Below are positions 22,284 to 34,800 of a stretch of 64,000 nucleotides of DNA, piece by piece. Position 1 is the stretch's first letter, and every line of letters starts with the position of its first letter. The notes below the pieces were generated by a model. It was not told where the DNA came from. It did not search any database and saw nothing but the letters and a program-made list of their open reading frames with translations. The stretch is from Seiridium cupressi. Lineage: Eukaryota; Ascomycota; Sordariomycetes; Amphisphaeriales; Sporocadaceae. The stretch spans positions 1 to 64,000 of the forward strand of contig JARVKI010000061.1 in the NCBI GenBank assembly GCA_036674765.1, written 5' to 3'. A program made the position numbers and the translations under genes.

Positions 22284-22957
22284 TGAAATTGCCAGTGTAG
22301 ATTGACTTACCGAGAAATTTTCAATAAATTCTTGTGCAGATCGAAAAAGCCAGAAATCGCTTGGGATGCTACTTTCTGCAGTGAATATTTAGGTTTGAGT
22401 TGAAAATTGCTCAAGTGCGAAGATATGTGAACCTGCTCGACGGTTGCGAAGCTTGTTTCAGGACATCTGAGCAATTTATTCGTGGTATCAAGTGATCAAG
22501 GGCTCCCTTTTTCTTCTGATGAAGCTGCTGGCGCTTTCAATTTTAGAAGGAGTAGAAGCAAGCCACCAGGAGACCCAACACGATCTTGGAAGCTATTATC
22601 GCATCGCAAAAGAACACAGCGGTATAATTAGTGTAAGTTGCAATGGTGTATTTTATATCTTGATTTCACTTGAAGATGTATCACGTAAACTTTTCCACGT
22701 GAATCTTCTTATACATGGCTAAGTAATCAGATCTAGCATCTATTATATTCCAGGTCTAAGGGGCGTGATCATTTCAAGCGCCACGCTTTCGAGATGCATG
22801 ACTAAAATTGACGCGGGCAAAAGAAAATTAAATTTCGAAATGGAATTCAGACAGATGAAAGAATCTAGGAAATCTAGCCACTTACTTACTTAGGACAACT
22901 TACTACCTTAAGAGTCTTCTATGTGAGTGCAAACATGTTTCCGCTTCAAGTGCCTCA
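22284..22957. other. Intergenic region between two minus-strand genes
   Basis: Contains a possible upstream coding exon at 22311-22375 of the gene ending at 20220 (see findings). Otherwise AT-rich sequence with no gene. Confidence 0.45.
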
Positions 22958-24286
22958 TTATCGCCGGTCATCAAGCCGAGATCGTTTTCGTATCGGTAGC
23001 TCATGGTGGGAATAGTTGGGAACGTATGTATCGTGCATCAAGTCCCCACCAGGACGGTAATAATCCCCTCGTCCTAGAGCCACCGATGATCGCGGTTGGA
23101 AACTGCCGTGGTGTCGACTGCGATTTCTCTCGTCGCGTAGCCCACTATTATTAAATGGCCGTCTACGATCTTTAGAACGAGATTTCAGTGTCCGGTCATG
23201 CTCCTGATATGAATATCTGTAGTACCTGTCCTCGTCCCATTTGGATTTCGGCGCTCGAGACGAGGAAGCACCCTGGGCTGGCTTGTGTGAAGGACTTGTA
23301 GATTTTGAACGAGGCTCATGTATGTGAAGCGTCTTTGGTATGAAGATATCGTCGTACATGGTCCGATAATCAAGGTTTAGTCCATAATTGTCAATCTGAA
23401 AGTCGAAATCGATCCAGACGGGCTGCTTGAGTTGTGGTTGATTATCAGTCATGTCCACATCGGACGGCCGAGTCTTCCTCTTCTTCAATTGCTTGATCGG
23501 TCTCAGTTCTTCACGAACTCGGTGCAACACATCTGAAATATTCTCAAGCCCGAGAAGACTAGTCGGAATAATGTTCTTGATCCTCTCGATTGGCATGTAA
23601 GGCTTGTCTCCCTGCAACATCACGGGCTTCGGCTTTCTCTTGCCTTGAATATTCTGGGGTTCCACCTCGTGAAAGCTTACCTCAAGATGTGCATTCCAGT
23701 CAGCCCTCTCCTTTGTAAGTCCAAACTCCACTGTGAGATGTGGCTTATCGCGAGATATCACACTGCCTTTGAGGGCCGTGGTATGCAGTTCCTTCCGGAT
23801 GACGGCCGAAGCGCACTTGATGTGCCTACAAACCTGTCGCACGATGCTTTCATGAGCAGCGATTTGCTCAAGCACATTGTCTTCTCCAATGTAGATAAAA
23901 TTTTCCGGGTCGGCCCAGGCAGGCTGTGGGACCCATTCGATATATGGATTTTCAACCGTTCCTTTCCCTTGGGCTTTTCCGGCCTTCTGCCAACTACTTT
24001 TGGTGGACTCTCTTACAGGCATCTGCTTGGCAGCCTTTTCAGCCCAGCCCTCGACCCATCGTTCACCCTTGTAATCGACCCAGACGTTAGTAATAGGCTC
24101 AATGTCACCGTATCTCCGCTTCTTCGGTCGTTGAGCTTCCGTAGGATGTCTCAATTCTTCGTGAGAATCCATATTCATGTCCTCACTCGCGTGATCCGTG
24201 CGGATCTTTGATGCCACTGTTTCCTCTCGCTTTACGCTCCCCCGGGTTTCCAGCCCCTGGTTGGAGGTCGTGTAAGCAGTCGACAT
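22958..24286 (-). CDS. Basic, partly disordered protein of unknown function
   Basis: A single-exon gene of 442 residues from ATG 24286. Not recognised. The N-terminal 65 residues are polar and carry a possible nuclear signal (RPKKRRYG). A central region of roughly 250 residues looks folded (ITNVWVDYKGERWVEGW; VEFGLTKERADWNAHLEVSF; MPIERIKNIIPTSLLGLENI). The C-terminal 110 residues are rich in Arg, Ser, Tyr and Asp (SKSKW, RYYRYSYQEHDR, KSRSKDRRR, IRKRSRLDDRR), similar to nucleic-acid-binding or SR-type tails. A nuclear or RNA-related role is inference only. It is divergent from the kinase-like gene at 24987, about 700 bases away, so they may share a promoter region. Confidence 0.7.
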   Translation of the reverse strand: MSTAYTTSNQGLETRGSVKREETVASKIRTDHASEDMNMDSHEELRHPTEAQRPKKRRYGDIEPITNVWVDYKGERWVEGWAEKAAKQMPVRESTKSSWQKAGKAQGKGTVENPYIEWVPQPAWADPENFIYIGEDNVLEQIAAHESIVRQVCRHIKCASAVIRKELHTTALKGSVISRDKPHLTVEFGLTKERADWNAHLEVSFHEVEPQNIQGKRKPKPVMLQGDKPYMPIERIKNIIPTSLLGLENISDVLHRVREELRPIKQLKKRKTRPSDVDMTDNQPQLKQPVWIDFDFQIDNYGLNLDYRTMYDDIFIPKTLHIHEPRSKSTSPSHKPAQGASSSRAPKSKWDEDRYYRYSYQEHDRTLKSRSKDRRRPFNNSGLRDERNRSRHHGSFQPRSSVALGRGDYYRPGGDLMHDTYVPNYSHHELPIRKRSRLDDRR

Positions 24287-24986
24287 GATGGCCTATGCGT
24301 CTTTCTGGCTGATGTATTCGAATCTGGCATGCACCATATCCAAACCAACATGACATTTTGGCATCACTATATGTTTGAGAGCAAACAAAGACCCTACTCT
24401 GTCGGAATGGCACCAGCTAACAATGATATCTGCATAATCATTGTACCTCGAGAGGCATAATGGAGCAACAATAAACTCCGACATCCTTTGATTACGCCGA
24501 ACCAATGACTTTAATCGATAGATGAGCAATGTGGCTTATTGAAGGTTAATGTATCTTAGTTGAATAGTTTACATGTATGTGAATGACTACGAGGGCTTCA
24601 AACCACCTGGTATTTCCTGGACATGATAGGCATCAATGGGTTAGGCAGTTATGCATGAAGGACTTCTCATCGCAAATGTGTATCAAGTCTCGCCTCAATA
24701 TAGGGATAGATAATCGGTATGGAAAGGCCATCATATGTTGATAGTATTATTGATTGTTTTGTGTCCTGGCACGTTTCACCCCTGAACAACCCTTTGTCCA
24801 TCTGCTTGCGGGGGCCCCCTTCTTAAAACTCTCTGCTTCGAAACAAAGCGGAGAAATTAGCTTCATGAACAACTGCTCAATCGACAAACTGATCCAAAAA
24901 TTATCCGAAAGACCGAAACCGAGCCGCGTATAGATCGGCCTGTTGTGCCTTCGTATTTCACTCAGAGTTGGTTCCCTTAACTTAGA
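24287..24986. other. Divergent promoter region
   Basis: About 700 bases between two divergently transcribed genes. No coding frame above background and no clear operator was recognised. Confidence 0.45.
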
Positions 24987-27245
24987 ATGCCTACTCAATC
25001 GGATGCAGAGGATTCTGCACCTAATAGGAGTAATACGCAGTTGGAAGAGAGCGGAAAAGACCCGCAATCATCGCCGAATCTAGATACACCACCCAAAGCC
25101 GGTGGGCTAGAGTGGAATGACTATGACCCGGAAGAAACCGACACGGAAGATCTAGCCCTATATAGACAAGGAGGGCTTCATCCAATCATCCCAGGTGACT
25201 TCCTTGGTGATGATAGAAGGTATGAGGTAGTGCACAAGCTGGGAAGCGGCGCGTCGTCGACTGTTTGGCTATGTCATGACACGTTCGAGTCTTCCTGGAT
25301 TGCAATCAAAGTGCTCACAGCGAACTTGTCCTCGGGACCCGACCCGTACGCCAAGTTTTGGGAAGCTGTAAAAGGCACTAGCCTTGAAGAGATCGAAGCA
25401 GCAAACTTAGTTGTACATAAACGAGAGTTTTGGCTTCATGGCCCAAACGGGAAACATCGATGCCTAGTCCTTCAACTGCTCGGGAGGCCAGCTGGAGATC
25501 ACTATTCCGAATTTCAAAACCCGAATCTTGAAAGGCTTCTGAAGCATCGCTGCTATCAGATGGTAGAAGCTGTGCACTTTCTCCAGACTAGGGGGCTTTA
25601 TCACCGCAGTACGTCACCACCAGCCGGTTTCCTCTCCACAGACTACTAACTGAGACTAGAATTCTCGGATGATGTTGTTCTTATGAAGATGCGATCTCTG
25701 GACGGCATTCCCAAGGAGGAGTTTTGCAGCCATGTTCCTCCACCAAGAGCGTTGAGGCCGCATAAACTCATACAGTTGAAGGGACAGCTTGATGACGGAC
25801 ACGTACCCGAATACATAACATGTCCAGCGAACCTTGAAGGATTACATTGGAGATACGGCACCAATGGCATTGCCATTATTGAAGCTGAATCTTCATCCCG
25901 AGTTCCTCGGGAAGTCAAACTATCACTTCCATCGCTGGATGCTCCGGAGATTGTGTTCGAAGGAGCGGCTGCTGACCAGCGAGCTCAGATATGGTCACTT
26001 GCCAACATGATTTGGAGAATCAGAGTGGGAAATCTGCCGTTCGGGAGCTCCTGGTTAAGCTCACACGAAGTTGTTATAGCCAACATGGAGTTTCTCCTTG
26101 GGCAACTGCCCAGAAAATACAAAGGACCGTGGGAAACGGTCCTGCTCGGCAAGCGCAGAGGTTGGAAACCCCGATTTCATGATGACCAAGATCCGGAAAA
26201 AGTGTTGTGGGGGAATTGGCGGATGCTTGTCGATGCTACCGCTGCTCTACGCGAGCGCATCAGCCAAGAAGAGGAAGAACTGAAAGTGAATCAGCAATCA
26301 GTCAGGGGATCCACCCAAGACGAAAGCTCAAGCTCGACGTCTCCTAGGGATGCCGAGATAAAATCATTTGCGAATAAATACCAGTGCTTCGAGGGGTCCC
26401 ACCGATATGAACCTGTGAAATTATCGGAGGCCTTCGAAGGGAGGCTGCTGGGCCGGTACCGCGTAATCACAACAGATGGCGAAGGAAGGAAAGTGAGGGA
26501 CGACGAGTTCAAGCCAGATGGCTGGATCAAAGGTGTGTACTGCCGCGGTGATCTCACAAAAAGAGTGACTCAGTTCAACACTCCACTGGAACAAGATCTG
26601 GCTACAGACTGGCCCGGGTGCCATCCAGAACCGAGTCCTTTTTGGCCGGGGTATGACTCACGTTATGACGGGTCGGTAGATGGCGAGTGGGACAACACCG
26701 TACGACGCGTGCCCGATGAAGAAATCCCACTACTTGCAGATTTGTTTGGGAACATGTGGAGATATAATCCAAAGGAACGAAGCACCACGGCCGAGATACT
26801 AGAGCATCCTTGGTTCTACAATCGTATGCCTGTAGACCCTCGTTATGACAAGGGCATCGAGAAGGAGCAGGGCTTAGCGATTCCGGAAAGGTCTGATAAC
26901 AAAGTCCAGGATTCAGTTCAGGATCATATAGTAATGCTCGGGAAGGATGCACCTGAGCAGAATGCTAAAGGCGAGGTCCTCACACAACTTGCCACAGAGG
27001 AACAGCCTAAAGAATTGGCCGATAGTAGTGACCAGATGAAGACATCTGAAGCCAAAACTTCGCACGATACTACCTCTGTCGAGCGCGTGGGCCGAACCTC
27101 CGCAGAAGGCCGACCCCGCCTCAGCGTTGGATTTGGAGAGACACCAGAGAAGAAGAAGGCACAGTCCAAGAGAAAAACCGAGACAGAGTCGACTTCCGGG
27201 TCATCCAAAAAGTCTAGACCTAACGAAGCAAGCAAGGAGGCCTAG
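24987..27245 (+). CDS. SRPK-like fungal kinase-fold protein, probable pseudokinase
   Basis: Two exons (24987-25608, 25660-27245) encode 735 residues. The 51-base intron, gtacgt...actag, contains a perfect TACTAAC. The start is the first ATG of the frame. The N-lobe is intact: a glycine loop (KLGSGASSTVWLCHD) and the ATP-anchoring lysine (WIAIKVLTA). The catalytic loop reads YHRKFSDDVVLM where active relatives have HGD....N, so the base aspartate is Lys and the asparagine is Asp. The DFG position reads GIAIIEAESSS, without Asp-Phe-Gly. The structural APE (DAPEIVFEG) and helix F motif (DQRAQIWSLANMIW) remain. The C-lobe carries an insert, ends with HPWFYNRM, and is followed by a charged disordered tail with basic clusters (SKRKTETESTSG). 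The fold is retained but phosphotransfer is probably lost; a scaffold role is inferred. Confidence 0.85.
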
Positions 27246-30200
27246 AAGTCAAGGCTGCGTCCAAGAAAATAAGAAAATGATTCCGGAGGCATGCTCTAGG
27301 AATCGGGAGCGGTTAGACCGTTCCTGGCGTAGTATGCCACATTCTCTGTAAATCTTGGAAGTATTTTCAAGGACCGTATTGGTGGTGTTATGCGGAGATC
27401 ATGATGCAATGATAGTTAAATTTAAACCATCGTAATTGAGAATAACTTATACCGGAAATATCAGTGGGTACGCTATTGTTCTCAAACGGCTATCGCTAGC
27501 CATAGATAATTCTGTTTATTGTAACACTTGGGGTCTCCCGTAGACTATCACAATGATTCTTGGAGTTTTGGTTCCTAATTTTGCCCAACCTGAATTCCTA
27601 TTTCGCAATGTCCTAGCGGTATACGCACGTCAAGTGCGGGAGCTTCCTCGAACGCTCTGAAGGGTAGAGTCGAGGGTCGAGTAAGTCTTTTCACTGAATA
27701 ATGGCTGTCAGAAACTCTCACAACAGAAGCTACGCCACAGATGTTATGTATGGTAAAAGCTTCTCTGAGAGATATGGTACAGGACCGAGGCCAAAAAATA
27801 TCTGCTGAGCCCTCCCGGGGTGAGTGAAACAAGAAAAAAGTCACCAATAGCAAGACTCCTGCCATCCTACCTCAAAAGGTCAGAAGGAGACGTGGACTGA
27901 TGATAGTCGTGGAGCACTTGGACAATAGCGAACAAATGGGCTACCTCATAAAAACCGGGTCTTTGCCCCAATGTGGTATAATATAATATACCGCCATTAT
28001 TTAGTCGAAGCATACTGCCAAGACAAGCAACTCAGTCTGTCGACCCTCAGAAGTATATCAAAATTGACGACGATATGAAGGGACGCTCGAAAGAAGGGGG
28101 GCATTCACTCCATCGTCGACAGAGAATGAATGAAATTATCTATCCTACCCCAACCGAGGAGATCCCGATCTCTTTAGGCATCCCCGAGGAGATGTGGAAG
28201 TCGAGTTCGATAATAGCTTGGCGGCCAAGGCGGTGGCCGTCCAAAGCATGGGTCAGAGGCCGAAGCCGCAAAGTACAACTGATATGCAGCCCCAGAATCT
28301 CAATGTCCCACTGGGGATCATCAGACATGGACATGTGTGCAAATATATCCGAAGGACTTGGAATATCCAGCACCAGAACATCCATTGATGGCTAAGTCCC
28401 AGGCATATTTACCAAAAGAAACGGGAACCCACTTCCGTAGAGCTCGGGAGAGGACGGACTGAGCTGAAAGAACGCCAGAGAGGACAGTAATCAGACCAGT
28501 AAGACAGATGAGAAATAAGCAGGGCAGTGTATATGATGAGGCAGAGGCGTAAAACAAGAATAATGTCGAGATTGATTGTCGAGGAAGAGATGTGATGGTA
28601 AAACAACAGCAGTATACTCAACCAAACAACCGAATTATTGCTACTATCTAGAGAAAGCGAGTCGGTCAATTTGGTTACTACTCATCAAACTGGATAATCT
28701 TTACATGTTCATATGCATAGTTGGATTTCTCGCTCATATTCCTGTGAAGGATGTGCGATGACGTCGGCCATGTGTTATACGAGTATCTGCCTGCACAGGT
28801 GGTGAAGAAGGCACAAGCTACGTCACAGAGCCGACGCGAGGCCAATGGCACCCTACGAATTCCCTTGCAAGCAACGCGCAGCCCAGTCCCCAAGCAGAAA
28901 GCAAAATGCATTTTCATGCTTAGGAATTGCCAACGACATAAGATATAAGCGAGCGTGCTGTTAATGTGCCAAACGTAGTATCCCAACCACCCCCAAAAGA
29001 ATCTCCGCCGGTTATGCGCGGGCCATCACCGGTGTCGACTATGCATCTCATTAATGCCAGCCGGTGAGTAGCACAAAAAGATCATCGCCAACAGAGCATG
29101 TCACGATGTCCTACTGGAGGAACGTTCGAGTCCGAGTATCTCGAACCAACACTGAGGGTGGAGCCACCCGGTTTCACCGACCTATATCAGCTCTCTTAAG
29201 ACCCCCATGCGCTTTTTTTTTTGGCCTGCCGCTTGAAAGCACCCTCCCCACGCTGTGGAGGCACGATCAAACGTTCGGTCGGGGCACTCGTACTTACGAT
29301 CAATGGCAATGGAGCCCTCGACTCCGATGGAACTCTCGACTCCGCTCATCTCGCTCGCCCCGATCCGGCCTGGAAGGTCACGAGGGAAGGAGGATGCGGA
29401 GCTAACGTCGCTAGTCATGGTCGCCTTTATTCAGCATGATTATAACTAGTCGGTCCAGTATTTAAGGTTCAATTAATCGTTAGTTGCATGCGGCGCTGCT
29501 TGGAGGCTAGGTATAGAGTAGGTATTCGCAAGGTATTTCCTGGAGATGCACGTTTTCTCTCTAGAGTATACACGCACGAGGTGCGAAATCATCTCAGCTG
29601 GGGAAAAAAAGTCCTTATCTGCAGCTCCGTTATCTGACCTCCGTGCAAAGATTCTTGGATTCTCTTTTTCTTTAGTGTTTTCTCACCTAACCCATGCCTG
29701 CAAGTCATGATGCTTCCTCGCAGACGGGTCGTCGATATTCCCTGCCTCGTGTCGGCATAATGGACAGCGAGATGCCCTTTTCTCATATTGTCTATCTTAT
29801 CATACCCAGGTCTTCTGGTCACACGACAACGAGGCAGCCAGGTTTACGAATGGAGGCGTCTCTGACCCAAGAAAAGCGAGAGGCCCGGATGCCTGTCAGC
29901 GTGTTTGAATGGGTCCGTCCACGCACCTACCCGATAGGAACTCTAGTTGACCAATAAGGGGATGTGGACGGGGTCCTGTATGTCGGGTAGTTGCATGTGT
30001 ATCACGTTCAGTTCCCCTGCCATATGGGGGTTCAGATACGGTCCGCCATCACCACCAACAGACATCGCGGGCGTCCTTTTCTCGGGGAGCAAAAACCAAC
30101 AGCCATGTAATGGCTTACGCGATCGATGGCATGATGCGGAAATGTTGTTGGCGATGCCCAAGAGTGAGGGTCCAGGGTCGAGGCAGCGGCTAAGTGCAGG

Positions 30201-31085
30201 ACCGACCGCTGAAGAAAAGTCGCTCCCGACAGCCAGGGCTCGGGTTACACAGCCACCAGATCACGTTAACGTGTCCATCATCAGCACTTTCCGGCATCAT
30301 GGGGCCTTGTAAGAAATCAATAGTGCCTGCCGGTTCTCCCAGCAAAGAAACAAAAATATCTAAGCTGACATGCCTTGCTTATTATTTTTCGCTTGGCAGC
30401 GGATGCCCGCATGTAAATCCGGAGAGTGATTCGTGGGATAGTCAAATCGAACGACAGCCAAATTCATATCAAAACTTCCAACCGCCAAAGGCTCTTCTGG
30501 AGATAATGAATGAGCCAATAGAACCATCCCATAATGGGTACATCTGGCAACGTTGCGGTTCATCCAGCCCAGGGCAACCGGCTGCCGGCAGATCCTGGAC
30601 GTCTCGAGCATAATGTCGATCGTTTAGATCGCCACTCTCCTGACTCCCGGACGTGGACACTTCGTTGGTGCTGTGGATAGAATCGGCATCGTTGACCTTG
30701 TCGCCTCTTACGATGGGGGCCCGAGCACTCTGCCTGGGATTGGACTCCTCCAAGTGCGGCATCATGGACCTTGGCCACCTTCACGATGTAGCTCGGGCAC
30801 CCCTCCTCGGCTTTCGGGTTCGTTGGCAGACAAGGGACGAGAATAAGGCGATCATGAAGAGATAGAGTTCAGTTGCCATGCATGAACTCATAGAGAACAA
30901 ATGTCCAGAGTGTCTATAAAAAGGAGGGCATACCACGTCTGTTGGAGAGGAAGATGATACATTGCTGTGCAACGAGAGGAAAACAACCTTTACACATTGC
31001 CTTGATCAATATTATTTACCTCCTGATATCTCAGACTTGTCCAAGCTTTGTCCAAGCTTTATCCAAGTCGCATTCGAAATTCGCC
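27246..31085. other. 3.8 kb gene-poor region; only weak candidates
   Basis: Two weak small-gene candidates are described in the findings: 27575-27865 minus, with a signal-peptide-like start, and 29182-29418 minus, with a strong internal donor. Neither is secure. Around 27978-27992 there is a TATAATATAATATA stretch. No repeat family or transposon was recognised. Confidence 0.4.
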
Positions 31086-31596
31086 ATGCCAGCCTCCTCA
31101 AACCACGCCTCTTCTCCCAGAGTGTGAGTTTCAGTCATGGCAAACATTCTCAAGAGTTTCCATCCGCGACCCTTGGCTGTATGCGCATTTTCCGGTTGAG
31201 CTAATATATTCTTCAGCGGCAACAACAGCAACAACAGCAGCAACAACAGCCGCAGCACTACACGCCACCGCGATACCGAAAGCATCAGAGCGCATCGAGA
31301 CTCACCACCCCCGGCAGATTCGTCCGCAAGCCAGCGTTCTGCGACTAACGGCAACGGAATCGATAGAAATCACGGGTCTTCCGGTAATGATTTCGCTCAT
31401 ATGGGGTCACACTTGAAGTAGGTCTCCAATACACTTTGAAGCACGCACGTCAGATTCTGATTTCAGAGTCACCGGAACAAGTAATGCCGAAAGCGTACAA
31501 ACACGGTGGCCTAGCTACAAAGTTTGTCGATGGTGGAATTTGAAGAGGCTCTATGAGGAGACTTTGTCGGCTACAAAGCACGGGTTTTCAATTTAA
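31086..31596 (+). CDS. Small Asn/Ser-rich protein, three exons, unknown function
   Basis: Exons 31086-31123, 31217-31417 and 31467-31596 join in frame to 122 residues. Both introns are canonical: gtgagt...cttcag, with a GCTAAT branch-like site, and gtaggt...tttcag. The N-terminus (MPASSNHASSPRVG) is followed by an Asn/Ser tract encoded by AAC/AGC triplets, a polar region, and a C-terminal part with clustered aromatic and basic residues (TRWPSYKVCRWWNLKRLYEE). I do not recognise it. No signal peptide or membrane segment is evident. It runs towards the 3' end of MER3, about 300 bases away. The same triplet tract would read polyglutamine in another frame, but that frame lacks a supported start. 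The model rests only on splice signals and open frame. Confidence 0.5.
31217..31252 (+). repeat. AAC/AGC (CAA/CAG) trinucleotide tract
   Basis: A run of CAA and CAG-type triplets starting right after a splice acceptor. It would be translated as alternating Asn and Ser in the proposed gene and is a likely site of length variation. Confidence 0.75.
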
Positions 31597-31892
31597 TAGT
31601 CGCCACCAATTTTGTGAATTACGCGAGAAAGTTCCATTGACAGCTGGCACAAAATCCTGTTACTACAGCTACTTTATCTTACATCAAGCTATGATCTCCA
31701 TTTTTTAGCACTTATGATTCATCGTATGTAGCTCCAGTGAGGTGTTTCCGATGTGCCCGTCAGGCCATGACTTCCGCCACCTGGTCATACTAGTCTAAAG
31801 ACTTGGCCCGTAATAGTATTCTTGCATCGAGGATATCGTGGAAACCGGCTGCATCTTATACCCGCCTCCATTCCTGCAGCAAACGTTATCGA

Positions 31893-34800
31893 CTAATCGA
31901 TAAACTCGACAGAACCTCTAAGCATGTTGATCAGATCTTCATCAAATTCACCAACCCAAGCCGGTTCGCCCGGTAATGGAGTTGCCAATGGGTTGGGCAA
32001 AGGGGTGGCCGGCTTCTGCACATTGACCGCAAGATCGAATGGGTTCGAGTCAAAGAACAGCGGCTCTGCTTCTTTCTCCCTGACATCCATGTCCAGTGTT
32101 GTGTCCGCGCCATGGAAAACATTAGTGCTGAGCTTGAAGTCATGGTCGGTCGTTGCTGGCGGATGGTCAGGGCCATGATCCTTGGCAAGGTCGTCGTTAT
32201 GTGTTTGCAAATCGAAGCGCCCAGATGCTCGTTCGAGTTCGCTCGTGGTGGTGAAGCTAAGATTTGGTTCCTAACCATAGTCCTTTCTCTCCTTGTAAGT
32301 CTCGAAGATATCGGGACATAGAGTCTCATCGATGTTCCTTTTCTTTTGCGACGTCTTCAACTTATGGGTTTCTTGCGTTGACCTCACAAATTCCGCAAGC
32401 TGTGGAAAATCTTCATCTTCTTCACCAAATACATCGCTACCATAGTCAGACCCAGTCTTCTCCAATGCTAGTTTGTGTTGATGAGAGCCGGTGCATGAAG
32501 AAATCAAAGATGTGTATGGCCTAGTTAACCGAGAAGGGGTAATGCCTTTGGCTTGAACACGACTGTGAAGCTCGTTCAGTCTATTGACGCTATCAAGAGA
32601 TGCACATCTCTCATGCACAGCTGGTGGCTTCTTAGACTCGTCATCAGTACCTGTGCATAAATCAATGAACTCTACGTCATTGGCGTCAAGCTGAAAGTCG
32701 GCGCGCTGCTTCTTGTTGTGGTAGGCATCTTCCCTTGGATTCGCAGCTGAAGCAGCCTGCGATATTGGCCTCTTTGAACCACGACTCACTGATCCAGCCC
32801 CCACAGTCTGTGGGAGAGCCGTGCGACCTCTCTTCGGTGGTTGTTGCGGTCCATCATGCGACAAGGCGGAAGAGAGGGACCTTAGCGGTCCAGTGAGCTT
32901 CCCTTTTCGCTGGCTGGAACCTGCCGATATCGAACCAGCGTCCCCCGATACTTGTGTCGATGGTCCTGCAGTAGAGCAAGGGGTGCTCTTGGGCTTTTTC
33001 CGCGATGGTGGTCTTGGCTTGTCCAGGCCCTCGTGACAACACTTATGTGTACATGGCCTGCCGTTCTTGGTTGGTGCACCACCAGCGCAGTGATGGTTGC
33101 ACATCCATTTTCCGTTCTCCATATGAACTGAAGTGTACGACAAGTCGTCATTCATTTCGTCATCAAGAGCATCATCCAAGAAGACTTCAATGTCGGGAAA
33201 CTCGGCATCGAGTGCGTCAGACTGATCCCCAAGTCGTGGCAGTCGACTATTCGAGTCAGGCGCATTGGCATTAGATTCATCGAGTACGCTGAGCATATCC
33301 TCATCTGCGATGTTTTCTTCCTCGATATCAACGCTCAGATCTCTGGGGGGCTGAATGCTGGGTTCCGATAAACTACCTTGCTGTCGGAGTCCCTGGAAAG
33401 CCAAGGAAGGCATGTTTGGCGACAAAGTCTTTATCACTTCCGTGCCGACGATTTCTTCACAGCTGAAATAACATGCGATATGTTCATCTGGACGACTCAA
33501 AGCGACGATGAACTTCAGTTCGAAGACGCCCGCCTCGTTCAGCTTCTTTATGTTACCGCGCCAAAAGTTCGCAAGTCGGCCGCCAGTGGTCTCCGCCAGA
33601 AAAGTGACAGCAGGTATACGGCCGTTCCAAGTAGGCACCTTCAGATTTTCGTAGCCGAGCTGGACTTTGACAGTAACAGTAACGGAATCTTCGGACCTGA
33701 CATCTGTCTTGCCATTCCTAGCCATGATGCCGGCTGTCATTTTCAACCGCGGAAAGCCTTCAAGGGACTTGAGCAGATTCTTGCCATACGGGGGATTGCG
33801 CCCTACAAATCGTTCAATGTCGACAAAACTTAATCCTGAAAGGTCCACGATACTATTTACACCGTGGGCGGTGAGCTTTCTCATAGTTACTGGACCCAGG
33901 CCTTGAACCTGTTGAAGTTGTGCTGAGTAACCCTCCCACGAGTTGGCAGCAATGGCCCGTGTTAACTCAAGCCCTGATCTGGCACTTATGCCATCGCCAT
34001 CGAATACTTTGCAATCGATCACACATCGTACCAGACGGTTCATGCGATCAAATATGATGCTCTTGTCGGTTGCCATCTGGCGTTTGACAATTATCGCCTC
34101 CTTCTCTGCTGGCAACTCCAAGCCAGTAAGACTGATTTGCACCAGGAGATAGATCTTGTGCCAGGTATCACTGACTGGTCCTCTGATAGGATACAAGGTC
34201 GAACTGTTCATCGTACGTAGGATAGACTTTTCTTGAGGTTTCAAGCGCATATCTTGAAATACGGCCGCTTGGGCCAAAGAGATGAGCTGTGATTTTTTGT
34301 CAGCCAAGAAGACAGGGTAGCATGAACTATACTAACTAGCTGCTCGATGTTTGTTGCCATTGGAATAGCAAGGAGTTGCTTCATGGTGTCGAATTGAATC
34401 ATGTATCTGGACATGGCGATTCCATACTCGGTACAACTGAACGGTACGGTATTTGTGACTAAGCTATACCTTTGTAGTAGCTCGATTTCACGCCGACACC
34501 AAGTTTGAATCCATTCATTAAGCATCAACTGACGATCCGTATCTGCTTGTGTGATCTTGAAACGGTAGTGATCAGGGGCTTTTCCCATCCGCACATATAG
34601 AAAAGTACCGGTCATCCATTTCTTGGCCGTTTCGAGGTTGCGGATCGTACCAAGACCGATCTCAGAGTTCAAATGTTCGATCAAATTGAGGTGCAGCTTG
34701 CTCTCCAATACCTCTTGACCAGATATCATTTTCTCATATCGAGAAACATTACCAAGCTTGGTCATAATAATTGCAGTTGCGTTTCTGTCGAATTGAGGTC

